Made by a program: the position numbers and the translations under genes. The notes under the pieces were generated by a model. That model saw nothing but the letters and a program-made list of their open reading frames with translations, did not search any database and was not told the origin of the DNA. This document shows, piece after piece, positions 5,260 through 6,363 of a stretch of DNA of 6,363 bases. The stretch's first letter is position 1. Each line of letters starts with the position of its first letter. The stretch is from S143-63 sp964425855 (GTDB lineage Archaea; Thermoproteota; Thermoprotei_A; Sulfolobales; Acidilobaceae): contig CAYROE010000075.1 in the NCBI GenBank assembly GCA_964425855.1, positions 1 through 6,363 of the forward strand. Reading direction: 5' to 3'.

Positions 5260-6363
5260 GTGGAGAGGTCGAGGCACAAACGCCTAGGACTAATAATACG
5301 GTCCGCATATGGTGCGAAGAACGCCTTTTCGCCATTGATAGGTGTAATTGAGGAAACCAAATGGTACAAGGAGAATAAGATAAAGACTCTTTTGACAGAA
5401 GAGGATCCCAGGCTTCTGGCAAGACAATTAGATGAACGAGGCTACAAAGTTATCATAATGTATGGTCTCTCTACTCTAGTTTATCTCGATCTGAGGGACG
5501 AGATAAGAAAGGTGGCGTCTCAGTACAGAGTGGTTGCAGGAGGACCACATGTTGAAGGAGCATACTGGCAGGTTCTTAGGAATGGAGTAGATATAGCTGT
5601 GGTAGGCGATGGAGAGCCTGCATTAGAGGCCATACTAGAATACTACATGGGCTACCGTGAGAAGGATGAGATCCCCAACATAGCGTTTTGGGATGGTGAA
5701 CGATTCAGGGTTACGCGCATAGTTCATATTGATCTGGATGACTATAAAGGTTACTCGGAGACTATGGAATTATATCCTCCAATAGAGATCATGAGGGGGT
5801 GTCATAGCACGTGCAAGTTCTGTCAAGTCCCATGGCTCTTCAAGAAGAAGGTAAGGTATCGCTCAATTAACCGAGTTCTAGACATAGCAAGACACTACAT
5901 AGTGGGAGGCAATCGGAGAAGAATCAGGTTCACGGCACCCATCGGTTTCGCTTATATGAGTCCTGGAGAAGGAGTAATCAACCACGATGCAATAGAAGAA
6001 CTCCTAAGAGGCGTAAGAAGGCTTGGAGGAGTACCGTTCCTAGGGAGTTTCCCTAGCGAGACACGGCCAGAGTACATTGATAGAAGAGTTCTACGAATAG
6101 TTAGAAAATACGCAGGCAACAAGAAGATCAGCATAGGGCTTCAGAGTGGTAGTGATAGGCTCCTATCCAGTATGAGGAGGGGTCATAGCGTGGGGCAGGT
6201 GCTCGAGGCGGCTAGACTAGTCTTGGATGAGGGACTTATACCTGTCATTGACATATTGTTCGGGCTACCAGGGGAGACAGAGGACGATGTCGAGGCCACA
6301 ATTGAAGTCATGAATAAGCTAGTCGTGCTAGGAGCCAGACTACGGCTCCACACATTCATGCCG
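5260..6363 (+). CDS. B12-binding/radical SAM protein, MJ1487-like, 3'-truncated
   Basis: The reading frame is open from GTG 5260 to the window end (368 residues seen; the C-terminus is missing). The first ~130 residues look like a cobalamin-binding Rossmann domain: DERGYKVIIMYG (58-69), VVAGGPHVEG (91-100) and VVGDGEPALEAI (114-125). The radical SAM core follows, with the 4Fe-4S motif C181-x3-C185-x2-C188 in MRGCHSTCKFCQVPW. Further core strands are ISIGLQSGSDRLL (290-302) and DILFGLPGETEDDV (331-344). Order and motifs fit the archaeal B12-binding/radical SAM group typified by Methanocaldococcus MJ1487, whose reaction is not known to me. The canonical DxHxxG cobalt-ligating motif is not visible, as in many class B radical SAM proteins. 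The only nearby TATA-like block (TTTATAG, 5240-5246) is too close to the start, so expression may come from upstream. Confidence 0.88.
   Translation, partial: MERSRHKRLGLIIRSAYGAKNAFSPLIGVIEETKWYKENKIKTLLTEEDPRLLARQLDERGYKVIIMYGLSTLVYLDLRDEIRKVASQYRVVAGGPHVEGAYWQVLRNGVDIAVVGDGEPALEAILEYYMGYREKDEIPNIAFWDGERFRVTRIVHIDLDDYKGYSETMELYPPIEIMRGCHSTCKFCQVPWLFKKKVRYRSINRVLDIARHYIVGGNRRRIRFTAPIGFAYMSPGEGVINHDAIEELLRGVRRLGGVPFLGSFPSETRPEYIDRRVLRIVRKYAGNKKISIGLQSGSDRLLSSMRRGHSVGQVLEAARLVLDEGLIPVIDILFGLPGETEDDVEATIEVMNKLVVLGARLRLHTFMP

Noticed and set aside
1..6363. CRISPR arrays, tRNA or rRNA genes, insertion sequences, C/D-box RNAs
   Set aside because: No direct-repeat arrays, no transposase-like frames, no cloverleaf or paired box C/D motifs were seen on reading both strands.

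Overview
The window looks like part of the genome of a hyperthermophilic archaeon, most likely a crenarchaeote (Thermoprotei). Arginine is almost always AGA/AGG and isoleucine mostly ATA. Genes are packed closely with overlaps. Several starts are preceded by GGTGA or GGTG, the complement of the archaeal 16S rRNA 3' end, and a consensus archaeal TATA element (TTTATATA) lies in the one clear promoter region. I cannot name the genus.

Layout. (1) Positions 1-549 (+): the 3' part of a hemerythrin-domain protein with all seven di-iron ligands; its frame is open at the window edge, so the N-terminus is probably missing. (2) Positions 550-612: a short convergent junction with an imperfect hairpin. 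(3) Positions 610-2225 (-): a two-gene unit, a 56-residue two-helix membrane protein followed through an ATGA overlap by a sodium:solute symporter. (4) Positions 2226-2308: a divergent control region with a TATA box and a perfect 18-bp palindrome. (5) Positions 2309-3893 (+): a one-component regulator with an N-terminal winged helix-turn-helix and a C-terminal periplasmic-binding-protein-like domain, then an overlapping HAD-family phosphatase with no ATG/GTG/TTG start. (6) Positions 3911-5191 (+): a membrane-anchored extracytoplasmic beta-propeller protein. (7) Positions 5260-6363 (+): a B12-binding/radical SAM protein cut by the window end.

The most interesting part is positions 2055-3893. 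A transporter with a small partner protein is divergent from a regulator whose effector domain is a solute-binding fold, and an operator-like palindrome sits between the transporter TATA box and its start codon. The simple model is a substrate-responsive switch: the regulator binds the imported solute in the cytoplasm through its binding-protein domain and controls symporter expression. The HAD phosphatase, probably translated together with the regulator, may act on a phosphorylated form of the same compound or a related one. The solute is not evident from sequence. The NMT1/THI5/SsuA-like look of the binding domain makes a vitamin or vitamin precursor worth testing, but that is only a hypothesis.
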